A stretch of DNA of 64,000 nt, taken from NCBI RefSeq assembly GCF_009765375.1, contig NZ_VTOK01000005.1, positions 1 to 64,000 on the forward strand, written 5' to 3'. The translations under genes were made by a program, and so were the position numbers. The notes beneath the pieces are model-generated. The model ran no database searches. It worked only from the letters and a program-made list of their open reading frames with translations, and had not been told where the DNA came from. The stretch is from Alteribacillus sp. YIM 98480 (GTDB lineage Bacteria > Bacillota > Bacilli > Bacillales > Marinococcaceae). Positions 51,639-60,363 of the stretch are shown one piece after another. Positions within the stretch are counted from its first letter, which is position 1. The number at the start of each line of letters is the position of its first letter.

Positions 51639-52648
51639 GATTCTTTCCATCCTTTTCGGGCTAAATAGACGAAAAAGGGAGTGCCAATAATAGCGGTCAT
51701 GACCCCGACTGGAACTTCCTCCGGCATAATAATAAAACGTGCACTAATATCCGCTAATAAGAGTAATACGGCTCCAAGTACACCAGAATATGGAATAACC
51801 CAGCGATGATCCTGACCGGCAATAGCGCGTGCAAAATGGGGAACAACAATACCAATAAAAACAATTGGTCCTGCTACGGCGACTGCCCCGCCCGCTAAAC
51901 CGACAATCAGTATTCCAGCTATTGCTTTTATAACAGCGATCCGTCCCCCGAGACTTTGGGCAATATCTTCTCCCATGATAAGTATGTTAATGTGACGTGA
52001 AATAAGGAGCGATCCTGCCCAAGCACCGATAAAATAAGGGAGCACCGGATATAAGTATTGAAGTCCTCTTCCTTGTACAGAACCGGCCAGCCAAAATAGT
52101 ACTTCATCTAAAGCTTTTTCATTTAGAACAAGCAGACCTTGTGTCAGGGAAGAAAACAATGCTGCAATCGCTGCACCGGCAAGTGTCAAACGAAGCGGAG
52201 TTAAACCTTCTCGTCCTAATCCTCCAATCGTATAAACAATAAGAGAAGCTGCTGCAGCACCAGCAAATGACACCCAGGTCATTCCTTGTAACGAAATAGA
52301 TGGAATATATATGACAACCGCTACAATAAATAAGGAGGCTCCAGCATTAATGCCAAAAATGCTGGGAGAAGCGAGCGGATTTCTCGTTAAAGCCTGCATG
52401 AGCACCCCGGCAATCGCTAGAGATGCCCCTACACAGATTGCAATAAGCGCTCTTGGAATTCTAGCTTCAAGGATAATAATATGTGTGTTAGACTCTTTAA
52501 AATGTTCAAAGTGAAAGAGGACTTCATACAAGTGATGCAACCTTACCTCGGTGTATCCTAAAACGATACTTCCCATTGTAGCCAAGCATAACACTAGAAT
52601 TGCTGCAACGAATCCCCATCCCTTCATTTTCGTTGTTTTTATTTCCAT
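51635..52648 (-). CDS. Iron-siderophore ABC transporter permease 1 (FecCD family)
   Basis: A 337-residue permease with about ten hydrophobic segments. Conserved blocks are GASLAIAGVLMQALTRNPLASPSIFGINAGAS, GPIVFIGIVVPHFAR and GVMTAIIGTPFFVYLARK. It is first in the minus-strand operon. A promoter with TTGACA (52728-52733) and TAATGT (52705-52710), 17 nt apart, precedes it, next to the Fur box at 52740-52754. Confidence 0.92.
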   Translation of the reverse strand: MEIKTTKMKGWGFVAAILVLCLATMGSIVLGYTEVRLHHLYEVLFHFEHFKESNTHIIILEARIPRALIAICVGASLAIAGVLMQALTRNPLASPSIFGINAGASLFIVAVVIYIPSISLQGMTWVSFAGAAAASLIVYTIGGLGREGLTPLRLTLAGAAIAALFSSLTQGLLVLNEKALDEVLFWLAGSVQGRGLQYLYPVLPYFIGAWAGSLLISRHINILIMGEDIAQSLGGRIAVIKAIAGILIVGLAGGAVAVAGPIVFIGIVVPHFARAIAGQDHRWVIPYSGVLGAVLLLLADISARFIIMPEEVPVGVMTAIIGTPFFVYLARKGWKES

Positions 52649-52739
52649 ATTTAACCAAGTCCCTGTTTTGAATGATGTTTATAATAGTAAAATATACACT
52701 CTCTACATTAATTCTTCCGGCTCCCACTGTCAACGATTT

Positions 52740-52754
52740 TGAGAATCATTATCA
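52740..52754. promoter_or_regulatory. Fur box between divergent siderophore transport genes
   Basis: TGAGAATCATTATCA matches the 7-1-7 Fur site TGATAAT-N-ATTATCA with one mismatch. It lies between the minus-strand permease promoter and the plus-strand receptor promoter (TTGACG 52762-52767, 17 nt, TATGAT 52785-52790). It can therefore control both when iron is sufficient. Confidence 0.85.
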
Positions 52755-52839
52755 ATTTTTGTTGACGAAACAAAGTATCTATATTATGATACGATACGTA
52801 ATTGAAAATAATAATCAGTTGCAGGGAGGATACATAATT

Positions 52840-53811
52840 ATGAAAAAAACATATTTTGCATTCATGTTTGTGTTAGCAAGTATTTTATTATTGGCAGCCT
52901 GCGGAACAGATGAAGACACAGCTGCGTCTTCTGATTCTAAAGATGATAAGGCAGAAAAAGAGTTTGAAAGTTACACGGTAGAGCACGCAATGGGGGAAAC
53001 AACCATTGAGGAAGAACCGGAAAACGTCGTCATTTTAACAAATGAAGGGACTGAAGCTTTGCTCGCCCTTGGCAAAAAACCAGTTGGGGCCGTGGAATCT
53101 TGGACGGGCGACCCTTGGTATGATCACATCTCAGATCAAATGGAAGGGGTAGAAGTAGTTGGTGATGAATCCAATGTTAATATTGAAAAAGTGGCTTCGT
53201 TAAACCCTGATTTGATCATTGGAAATAAAATGCGCCAAGAAGATATTTATAATCAGTTAAATGAAATTGCGCCAACCGTGTTCTCTGAAACATTACGTGG
53301 GGAATGGCAAACGAACTTTAAACAATATGCTGAAGCATTAAATATGGAAGAAGAAGGAGAAGAATTACTTACTGAGTATGATGAGCGTCTTACCGATTTT
53401 GCTGAGAAAGCAGGAGAAGACACTCTCGATCAAAAAGTTTCCGTCATCCGTTTTATGCCTGACCATGTCCGAATTTATCATCAAGACTCTTTTTCAGGGG
53501 TCATTTTGGACGACATTGGTTTTGACCGTCCTGAAAACCAAAAGAGTGATGATTTTATAGAAAAAGCAACAAAAGAGAGCATTCCGGATATGGATGGAGA
53601 TGTACTGTTTTACTTCTCGTATGAGACAGGGGACGGGGCAGCAACAGAACTTCAAGAAGAGTGGACCGAAGATTCATTGTTCCAAAACCTTGACGTTGTA
53701 AAAGAAGGAAATGCTCATCAAGTGAGTGATGCTATTTGGAATACAGCAGGTGGTTATCTTGCTGCTAATCTGATGGTAGACGATCTCGAACAATATTTCA
53801 TAGAAGAATAA
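52840..53811 (+). CDS. Iron-siderophore ABC transporter substrate-binding lipoprotein
   Basis: A 323-residue receptor with lipobox LLAAC (Cys at about residue 21), a Ser/Asp/Lys linker and the cluster-B fold. Marks are PENVVILTNEGTEALLALGKKPVGAV, NIEKVASLNPDLIIGN and GGYLAANLMVDDLEQY. It resembles the hydroxamate/citrate-type receptors YfiY/FecB, though the ligand cannot be read. ATG 52840 follows GGGAGG; an upstream extension to 52672 lies in the promoter. Regulation is by the Fur box. Confidence 0.92.
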   Translation: MKKTYFAFMFVLASILLLAACGTDEDTAASSDSKDDKAEKEFESYTVEHAMGETTIEEEPENVVILTNEGTEALLALGKKPVGAVESWTGDPWYDHISDQMEGVEVVGDESNVNIEKVASLNPDLIIGNKMRQEDIYNQLNEIAPTVFSETLRGEWQTNFKQYAEALNMEEEGEELLTEYDERLTDFAEKAGEDTLDQKVSVIRFMPDHVRIYHQDSFSGVILDDIGFDRPENQKSDDFIEKATKESIPDMDGDVLFYFSYETGDGAATELQEEWTEDSLFQNLDVVKEGNAHQVSDAIWNTAGGYLAANLMVDDLEQYFIEE

Positions 53812-53833
53812 ATAGGCACAGGAGATAAGTGTT

Positions 53834-53866
53834 AGACCCGGGGTATATGACTTCGGGTCTTTTTTA
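53834..53866 (+). terminator. Terminator of the siderophore receptor gene
   Basis: AGACCCG and CGGGTCT form a 7-bp stem with a loop of about 13 nt, followed by TTTTTT. A family I repeat starts immediately after it. Confidence 0.85.
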
Positions 53867-53867
53867 A

Positions 53868-54027
53868 AAGGTAAGAAATGATAAATATGTGGCGTTTTAC
53901 ATGTCTAGCTAAAGCGCCTACTCGCTCGAGATTGCTTCGGTTCGACAATGGAAAGAAAAGATCAGCTTTCCATATGCCGACCCTCCATGACTTATCGCTC
54001 GTGAGCAAGACGCTTGTACTTTTCTTG
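53868..54027 (+). repeat. Family I fold-back repeat, copy F
   Basis: A more diverged full-length copy, from AAGGTAAGAAATGATAAATA to ACGCTTGTACTTTTCTTG. Several substitutions are present (ATTGCTTCGG, GACAATGG, CATGACTTATC). The 54.03-54.16 kb remainder of the gap holds nothing recognisable. Confidence 0.82.
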
Positions 54028-54162
54028 AACTGTTAAGAACGTTTCATTTAATTAAAAAAGTATGAGAAAAATTGCGGCTTCCACCATAGGACTTGGTGAG
54101 AAGCCACATTCAAAGACAACTTCTGGCATATTTTCCTATTTATTATAGTGAACGGTGACGTT

Positions 54163-55167
54163 TTAAGTATCAGCTAATTTTCTTCGGTTTTCTGATTGTG
54201 GAGGTTCTTCAAACCACCCTTTTTCGATTACAAGGTCAGCAGCGTTTTCTGCAAATGTTCCAAGTTCAGACAGAAGGCGTGCATATAAAAAACTAATATC
54301 ATGTCGTGGGCTCGCTCCCATAGCAAGACCATAATTACTGATACCAGATGCAGTAAGAAACGATATCATAAATAACATCAATTTATCTGAAAACGGTGCT
54401 TCTTTTGACTTGGTTACACCCGAATCCCAAGGACCAGGGGTTGGTAAATGGTCTTCCATTAACTTTTGTGAAAATTGTTTTTTATGTTTTTCTGCTATCT
54501 TTTGTCCTTTCCAAATAAACTCTTTAATATCATTTGACTCAGCTGTTTGAGCAAAACCGATCATAAGCATATGTCCTAATATGTTTGTATCTAAATTGGT
54601 AAAAAGATGTGTGATCTCTTGAGCAGTTAAAGGTCTCCGTTTTGTCGTAAAACCAGCTAAAAAATTTTTTTTATGAACAAAACGTACTTTTTCAGGATAA
54701 GAAATATAAGGGGACCGGGTATATATACCTTTATTTTTTAATACTTCTAAAGATTTTTCATCAAGTATTGTTGTCGTCTCAGTACAATGCTTGTATAAAG
54801 AGCGTACGTCGTTTCGAGAAGCTAAGGAATATGCTAAGCAATAGGTTCCCAACCCTATTTTTGCCATGCTTTTCAGGAAATTGATTATAAAAATATCAGT
54901 AAATAGACGAGGAGCGTTTAAGTTTACATCTGTTTCAGTAAAACCTTGCGGGATGGGAAACTGCTCAGCATGAAATATGTCTGTAATAATTTTATTGTAA
55001 TTTTTAGAGTAGTGCAGTCCATCTTTAATTACTGATTTAATTTCTTCATCTTCAGCTGTTTTTAAAAAGTATTTAAGTACGCATATAGACATGGTGTTGT
55101 TTAAATAAGAAGTCCATAAAGATGCTATTTCGGCAGATGTTAAGCGGGTATAGTGTGATGTGTCCAT
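54163..55167 (-). CDS. DUF3231 family protein, two tandem domains
   Basis: A 334-residue all-helical protein with two copies of the DUF3231 ferritin-like repeat. The first starts at LTSAEIASLWTSYLNNTMS and the second at LTAQEITHLFTNLDTNILG. Each is followed by a helical pair with EDHLPTPGPWDSGVT-like segments. The fold suggests helical bundles; no enzymatic role is known. Related proteins are often spore-associated in Bacillus. ACAGGAGGAAAT precedes the start. It is monocistronic. Confidence 0.85.
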   Translation of the reverse strand: MDTSHYTRLTSAEIASLWTSYLNNTMSICVLKYFLKTAEDEEIKSVIKDGLHYSKNYNKIITDIFHAEQFPIPQGFTETDVNLNAPRLFTDIFIINFLKSMAKIGLGTYCLAYSLASRNDVRSLYKHCTETTTILDEKSLEVLKNKGIYTRSPYISYPEKVRFVHKKNFLAGFTTKRRPLTAQEITHLFTNLDTNILGHMLMIGFAQTAESNDIKEFIWKGQKIAEKHKKQFSQKLMEDHLPTPGPWDSGVTKSKEAPFSDKLMLFMISFLTASGISNYGLAMGASPRHDISFLYARLLSELGTFAENAADLVIEKGWFEEPPQSENRRKLADT

Positions 55168-55584
55168 ATTTCCTCCTGTAATGAAAATTGAATTTTTTTC
55201 TCCAGACTCCCCTCTTGACCTTGATTTCCTGTCCTTTCATTCACTTATTGGCTTTATTTTTTGAAGAGGTGAATAAAATTATTCTGCTTATTGCTCACCA
55301 ATAGGTTTTTGTCCCTAAATTTTCTTTACGCCGTCTTTGTGAATTTCTTCTTTTTCATAAACCGACGGGTTACGTTCGATTAAAATAATTGCAGAACGAG
55401 AGTAAGGATTGCTGTGAAATGAACCTCTGCTTTTTGAATGTCTCCTTAAACAAATAAACTCCTAATACAAAAGCAATACAAGAACGAGAGAAGCAGATAT
55501 GTCTTGATATTTCTATGTTTGCAAGTAGAACAAAAAGGAAAAAGACTTTCAAAAGATGTGCAACAAATAACGGGAGGCATATGG
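55168..55584. other. Intergenic region upstream of coxB
   Basis: About 415 bases between divergent genes. It contains a pair CTTATTGG/CCAATAG at about 55244 and 55295, which could pair at long range. Short minus-strand frames (55370-55628) overlap the coxB leader and lack ribosome sites. No promoter is clear enough to call. Confidence 0.35.
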
Positions 55585-56616
55585 ATGAAAGGAGCATGGA
55601 CAAGTACCTGGGTTTTGTTGTTAATCATCCTGACTTCTGGCTGTCGAATGGACGTTTTGGACTCGGCTGGCGGCGTGGCCGAAGAACAAAGCCATTTAAT
55701 CGTTTTTAGTTTAGCGGTTATGATGATAGTTCTTGTGACCGTGTTTATTCTGTTTGCAAAGTTTATATGGACGTACCGGGAACATTCAAAAGCAGACAGG
55801 TCTGATCATACGCTTCGAAATGACAATAAAAAACTCGAAATAACGTGGACGATTTTGCCGGTGATTGTACTCGGAGTATTAGCTGTGCCGATGTTAATGC
55901 AAACATATGATTTAGAAACAAAAGCGGATCGTGATGCTTTCCGGGTAAACGTAACTGGTCATCAATATTGGTGGCAATTTGATTATCCGGATCAAAACAT
56001 ACGAACGTCACAGGAGCTGCATCTGCCTGCAAATGAGGACGTTGTAATTGAACTTAAATCATCTGATGTCATTCATTCCTTTTGGATTCCGCAGCTGGGA
56101 GGAAAAAAAGATGCCATCCCGGGCGAAACAAATGAATTGTATTTAGAAACAGGCGATCCTGGAGTGTACGACGGAAAATGCGCGGAGCTCTGCGGTGCAG
56201 CTCATACGGATATGCGCTTTCAAGTTGTAGTAGAAGAAGAAGAGGATTTTGAAGCATGGAGTGAAGCGGTAGGGCAGGATATAACACCAGAAAAAACAGA
56301 GCCGGAGGAAGAAGGAGCGGTAGATGAAGGGGAACGTGTTTTTCAAGAAAATTGCCTGGCCTGTCATGCTGTTGATGGTGCTGATAAAGACAATGACAGA
56401 GGGCCTAATTTAGCTTTATACGGGGAACAAGAAAAAATTTCAGGTATGATGGCGAATAATAAAGAGAATGTAAAAGCCTGGCTTCGTGATCCCGAGTCGT
56501 TTAAACCTTCAACGGAAATGCCAGCCTATGACAATTTAACCGAAGAAGAAATGGATGCATTGGTAGATTATTTGCACAGTATTAAAGGAAACAAAGTAGA
56601 AGAAGGCAGGGATTGA
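55585..56616 (+). CDS. ctaC: Cytochrome caa3 oxidase subunit II with cytochrome c domain
   Basis: Lipid-anchored subunit II that accepts electrons from cytochrome c. It is 343 residues with lipobox LTSGC, two membrane helices (about 30-55 and 78-98) and a CuA domain (HSFWIPQLGGKKDAIPG, CAELCGAAHTDM). A C-terminal cytochrome c domain follows (heme site CLACH; Met ligand in TEMPAYD). ATG 55585 follows GGGAGG; the longer frame to 55504 is not supported. It precedes coxA by 1 nt. ResA encoded at 11.6 kb may act in its heme attachment. Confidence 0.93.
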   Translation: MKGAWTSTWVLLLIILTSGCRMDVLDSAGGVAEEQSHLIVFSLAVMMIVLVTVFILFAKFIWTYREHSKADRSDHTLRNDNKKLEITWTILPVIVLGVLAVPMLMQTYDLETKADRDAFRVNVTGHQYWWQFDYPDQNIRTSQELHLPANEDVVIELKSSDVIHSFWIPQLGGKKDAIPGETNELYLETGDPGVYDGKCAELCGAAHTDMRFQVVVEEEEDFEAWSEAVGQDITPEKTEPEEEGAVDEGERVFQENCLACHAVDGADKDNDRGPNLALYGEQEKISGMMANNKENVKAWLRDPESFKPSTEMPAYDNLTEEEMDALVDYLHSIKGNKVEEGRD

Positions 56617-56617
56617 T

Positions 56618-58576
56618 ATGAATTCTATCCCCTTTTTTAATACAGAAATTGATTTAGTGTCGGACGTGATTTTTGGACATGTTAGCGCGCTGCTATTAGG
56701 AGCAGCAGCGATTTTTTTCCTCTCCTATAAAAAGAAGTGGGGAATCCTTTGGGATTGGATGCGAACAACGGATCACTTAAAAATCGGGATGATGTATTTG
56801 GCAGCTTCTTTCGTTTTTTTCTTAAGAGGCGGGCTTGATGCTATGTTTGTCCGTCTTCAGCTCGCATTTCCGAATGCCGAGTTTTGGGTATTTCAAGGGG
56901 AAAAATATAACCAAATGATGACTACCCACGGGACGACAATGATCTTTTTTGTGGCTACCCCTTTATTAATCGGTTTAATGAATGTGGCGGTGCCACTGCA
57001 AATCGGGGCAAGGGATCTTGCTTTTCCTTTTTTAAATTCCTTAAGTTTTTGGCTGTTTATTTGCGGCGGCGCGCTTATTAATATCAGCTACTTATTAGGA
57101 GGTTCGCCGGAAGCAGCCTGGACATCATATTCGCCATTAGCTATAGGCGGGTATTCGAACAATACCGGGAACAACTTTTATGCGCTGGGACTTCAGGTTG
57201 CCGGTATCGGTACGATTATGACAGCTATCAATTTTATCGTCACGATTGTGAAAAGGAGAGCTCCCGGTATGACCTATATGAGAATGCCTTTATTTACGTG
57301 GGGGAGCCTTGTTGCCGTTATATTAATATTGCTCGCTTTTCCGGCGCTTGGGGCCGCTGTTTTACTTTTAATGTTTGATAATATATTTGCGACTGAGTTT
57401 TTTGCAGGAGGAAGCGGAAACCCGCTTTTATGGCAGCATTTGTTTTGGATTTTTGGCCACCCGGAAGTATATATTATTGTTCTGCCAGTGTTTGGGCTGT
57501 TTTCAGATATCATAAGTACATTTTCTAAAAAACCCGTGTTTGGTTATTTGTCGATGGTTATTGCGTTAGCCCTGATTACATTTCTTAGTTTCATGGTATG
57601 GGTGCATCATATGTTTACCGTCGGCTACGGTGCGACTGTCAATGCGATTTTTGCCATCTCAACCATGCTAATTGCTGTTCCTACCGGTATTAAAGTGTTT
57701 AATTGGTTGTTTACCATGCGGGGAGGCCGAATACGTTTTCCCACAGCGATGCTGTTTTCGGTTGGCTTTATTCCTACGTTTGTGATTGGCGGAGTAACGG
57801 GAGTGATGGTAGCTATGGTAGCAGCTGACTACCAGTATCATGACAGCTACTTTGTTGTCGGCCATTTTCACTATGTAATGGTTGGAGGCACCATTATGGG
57901 AGCTTTTGCTGGTATTTATTATTGGATGCCGAAAATGTTTGGTTTTCTATTAAATGAGAAGCTTGGAAATATTCATTTTTGGACCTTTTTAATCGGCTTT
58001 CATCTTACTTTTTTCCCGATGCATTTTATGGGACTAAACGGGATGCCGCGCCGAGTCTATACGTATCTCCCCGAAGATGGGTTGTTCGGCTTAAATTTTG
58101 TAAGTACAATCGGCGCATTCATCATGGCAGCGAGTGTGCTGTTATTTTTATATAACATCTGGTACAGCTATAACACACAGCCAAATGAAGCAGGAGGAGA
58201 TCCGTGGAACGGCCGTACATTAGAGTGGACGATTGCTTCGCCTGCGCCTTCTGATAGGTGGAAAAGACTACCGGTTATTAATCATAGAGAACCTCTTTGG
58301 GAATCCAAAAAAGCAGGCAAGACAGCTTTAGAATATGCAGAACACGAGGAGCGTCATGTAGAAGAACATGCGAGCAGTCTGCCCGTTATCATCAGTGCAG
58401 CCCTGTTCATTGCAGCATTCGGCTTTGTGTTTGAAGTGTTCTCCATCGCAATAGCTGGCTTAGCAATAACGTTTGGCATCATGATTTATCGTTCACTTAC
58501 GTTTGACAAAAATGTCGAATGGTCTGGAGAGGATTCGGAAGACGGTCAAGGCAAAGGGGGGAGTATACATGGCTGA
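56618..58576 (+). CDS. ctaD: Cytochrome caa3 oxidase subunit I
   Basis: Catalytic heme-copper subunit of 652 residues with about 14 hydrophobic segments. It has the heme a ligand in MTTHGTTMIFF, the CuB His and cross-linked Tyr in GHPEVYIIVLP, the CuB pair VHHMFTVG and the heme ligands GHFHYVM. A C-terminal extension with two helices resembles Bacillus CtaD. It overlaps the subunit III gene by 8 nt. Confidence 0.94.
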   Translation: MNSIPFFNTEIDLVSDVIFGHVSALLLGAAAIFFLSYKKKWGILWDWMRTTDHLKIGMMYLAASFVFFLRGGLDAMFVRLQLAFPNAEFWVFQGEKYNQMMTTHGTTMIFFVATPLLIGLMNVAVPLQIGARDLAFPFLNSLSFWLFICGGALINISYLLGGSPEAAWTSYSPLAIGGYSNNTGNNFYALGLQVAGIGTIMTAINFIVTIVKRRAPGMTYMRMPLFTWGSLVAVILILLAFPALGAAVLLLMFDNIFATEFFAGGSGNPLLWQHLFWIFGHPEVYIIVLPVFGLFSDIISTFSKKPVFGYLSMVIALALITFLSFMVWVHHMFTVGYGATVNAIFAISTMLIAVPTGIKVFNWLFTMRGGRIRFPTAMLFSVGFIPTFVIGGVTGVMVAMVAADYQYHDSYFVVGHFHYVMVGGTIMGAFAGIYYWMPKMFGFLLNEKLGNIHFWTFLIGFHLTFFPMHFMGLNGMPRRVYTYLPEDGLFGLNFVSTIGAFIMAASVLLFLYNIWYSYNTQPNEAGGDPWNGRTLEWTIASPAPSDRWKRLPVINHREPLWESKKAGKTALEYAEHEERHVEEHASSLPVIISAALFIAAFGFVFEVFSIAIAGLAITFGIMIYRSLTFDKNVEWSGEDSEDGQGKGGSIHG

Positions 58577-59171
58577 ACAAAAAAGTGCATCACAAATAAA
58601 ATCGTGGACAGAGCCTGATGACAGGCTGGGCATGTGGCTGTTTATCGCAGCGGAGTCGGTCGTGTTTCTTTGTTTAATTGCCACCTTTCTTGTCTCAAGC
58701 AAAAGTACATTGAATGGCCCGGATGCTGCAGAACTATTAGAGCTTCCTCCAATTTTGATTCCAAGCTTTCTGTTGTTATCAAGCAGTTGGACGTTTCATT
58801 TAGCAGAAAAGAGGATGGAACATAGAAACATAAGCAACACGATGCTCTGGCTTAGTATAACGCTCAGCTTTGCTCTCGTCTTTCTTGGGTTTGAGATCTA
58901 TGAGTTTTTTGAATATGCCAAAGAAGGGTACACCCTTTCTGAATCTCCCTTTCTTGCTTCTTTCTATGTGCTTGTTGGCACGCATGGAGCCCACGTTCTG
59001 TTTGGTTCGGTCTGGATGGGGCTTTTACTTTGGCACCTTTATACAAAACGAACAATATGGACGAATTGGAAGCGTATAAGAGCATTCGGGTTGTATTGGC
59101 ATTTTGTCGATGTGGTGTGGGTATTTATTTTTACGCTCGTTTATATTTTGGGGTCCCAGGGAGTTTATTAA
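58569..59171 (+). CDS. ctaE: Cytochrome caa3 oxidase subunit III
   Basis: A 200-residue membrane subunit with about five helices. Marks are DDRLGMWLFIAAESVVF, ASFYVLVGTHGAHVLFG and the C-terminal YWHFVDVVWVFIFTLVYI typical of CoxC/CtaE. ATG 58569 follows GGGGGGAG and lies within the end of ctaD. A terminator follows, so no subunit IV (ctaF) is present at the expected place. Confidence 0.94.
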   Translation: MAEQKSASQIKSWTEPDDRLGMWLFIAAESVVFLCLIATFLVSSKSTLNGPDAAELLELPPILIPSFLLLSSSWTFHLAEKRMEHRNISNTMLWLSITLSFALVFLGFEIYEFFEYAKEGYTLSESPFLASFYVLVGTHGAHVLFGSVWMGLLLWHLYTKRTIWTNWKRIRAFGLYWHFVDVVWVFIFTLVYILGSQGVY

Positions 59172-59179
59172 AAAGAAGA

Positions 59180-59214
59180 GGAAGCTGACCGAATGATAGA
59201 TCAGCTTCCTTCTT
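59180..59214 (+). terminator. Terminator of the caa3 oxidase operon
   Basis: GGAAGCTGA and TCAGCTTCC form a 9-bp stem with a 12-nt loop, followed by TTCTTTTCTATTTT. Confidence 0.85.
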
Positions 59215-59225
59215 TTCTATTTTAG

Positions 59226-59385
59226 AAAGGTAAGAAATTATAAATATGCGGTGTTTTACATGTCTAGCGCAAGCGCCTACTCGCTCGAGATTCCTTCGGT
59301 TCGTCAATGGAAAGCAAAGATCAGCTTTCCATATGCCGCCCCTCCAGGACTTGTCGCTCGTTAGCAAGGCAATTGCGCTTTTCTT
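59226..59385 (+). repeat. Family I fold-back repeat, copy G
   Basis: Full-length copy from AAGGTAAGAAATTATAAATA to AATTGCGCTTTTCTTA, with the central hairpin GGAAAGC/GCTTTCC and left arm AGCGCAAGCGCCTACTCG. A family II repeat follows at once. The minus-strand frame running through it (59131-59367) is an artefact. Confidence 0.88.
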
Positions 59386-59403
59386 AAAAATTTTTCCCTG
59401 ATA

Positions 59404-59533
59404 GGAAAAGATAAAATTTAGCTTGGATGAATCATCGCCGTTGTCAAAATGATGAGGAAATCAGTAGGAAATCAGTATAAGGGAAACTAGGCAATCGCCT
59501 TTGCCTAAAGGGGTGGCGCTAACCAAGTTTTAA
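59404..59533 (+). repeat. Family II repeat, long form next to family I
   Basis: Contains GATAAAATTTAGCTTGGATG, AATCATCG, GTTGTCAAAATG, CAGTATAAGGGAAACTAGGC and ends GGCGCTAACCAAGTTTTAAC. An internal 'gaaatcagta' is duplicated. The arrangement copies the composite at 41323-41613. Confidence 0.72.
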
Positions 59534-59851
59534 CTAATCAGGGCGTTTATGCTTTTGTTCTGCAGAGCTGTGCGCTTCATCTTTTATATCGTTCATTTTT
59601 GATTGCAGTTTTTCATATTTGACATGGCCAAGTTCGCGAAATTTTTCTTTTCTGCCGCGGTAGGCAGCGACCATTTTCGTTGGGTAATTAATAAAAAGAC
59701 TAATGCGGTTAGCTACTTTATGGCGAAGGGAGGAACCTTTCATTGGCGCGCTGAACAATGTTCCAATAAAAGCGATGAAAAAGCCAGCTCCAGCACTTCG
59801 AATGAATGTTTGTTTGCTGTTGTTTTTACGGTTCATCCGTTTATTTGTCAT
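59534..59851 (-). CDS. YtxH-like small protein
   Basis: A 105-residue protein with a short hydrophobic N-terminal segment (FIRSAGAGFFIAFIGTLFSAP) and a charged helical tail. It resembles the YtxH/gas-vesicle-protein-like general stress proteins by layout, though the match is loose. It overlaps the end of the YtxG-like gene by 11 nt. The set DUF5665-ytxG-ytxH lies behind a SigB-like promoter, so a general stress role is inferred. Confidence 0.6.
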   Translation of the reverse strand: MTNKRMNRKNNSKQTFIRSAGAGFFIAFIGTLFSAPMKGSSLRHKVANRISLFINYPTKMVAAYRGRKEKFRELGHVKYEKLQSKMNDIKDEAHSSAEQKHKRPD

Positions 59852-60299
59852 TACGGGTTTCGCTTCCTTCTTTGATTTCTTTTAAGGCTTTGCGCTTTTG
59901 GGTAAGGTAGTATATGAGCGCCGCGGCCCCGTATAGTCCTCCAAGATCTTTCTTCTGAGATGCTTCTTTCCCTTCTTCGGTATTTTTTTTCCATGAGACG
60001 GTAATGTCCGCTAATGAGGAAGAAAGTTTTCTTGAAGCTTCTCCAGCATCCCCAAGAATATGAAACAAAGGATTCAACGCACGCATTTTTTCATTTAAAT
60101 CCAATAGGGTTTCATTGCTGTTATGAATAACAACCCCTGATTCTTTCATGACTTCATCTAATTGATCCGGCAGTTTTTCTACCGTTTTGTCGATTCCGTT
60201 TAAAACACTGCTCAAGTTATTTAATGCTCTTATTAGAAAAATAACGAGCACTGCGAAGGCAATTGCGACAATAAGTAAGCTGATTCCTAGTAGATCCAT
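59841..60299 (-). CDS. DUF948 family (YtxG-like) membrane protein
   Basis: A 152-residue protein with one N-terminal helix (residues 3-25), a coiled-coil region with the DUF948 pattern (LNNLSSVLNGIDKTVEKLPDQLDEVMKE) and a basic tail. YtxG of B. subtilis is a general stress protein. ATG 60299 lies 8 nt after GGAGG; TTG 60314 is at that site. It is the middle gene of the operon. Confidence 0.82.
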   Translation of the reverse strand: MDLLGISLLIVAIAFAVLVIFLIRALNNLSSVLNGIDKTVEKLPDQLDEVMKESGVVIHNSNETLLDLNEKMRALNPLFHILGDAGEASRKLSSSLADITVSWKKNTEEGKEASQKKDLGGLYGAAALIYYLTQKRKALKEIKEGSETRNDK

Positions 60300-60363
60300 T
60301 CCTTCTACCTCCAATTATTATGTGTAAAATAATCATCTATAAAAAAACTTCGACATTTTTTCC

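Noticed and set aside
59131-59367. 78-codon minus-strand frame at the end of ctaE
   Set aside because: It runs through the ctaE end, its terminator and repeat copy G, and is an artefact of the repeat.
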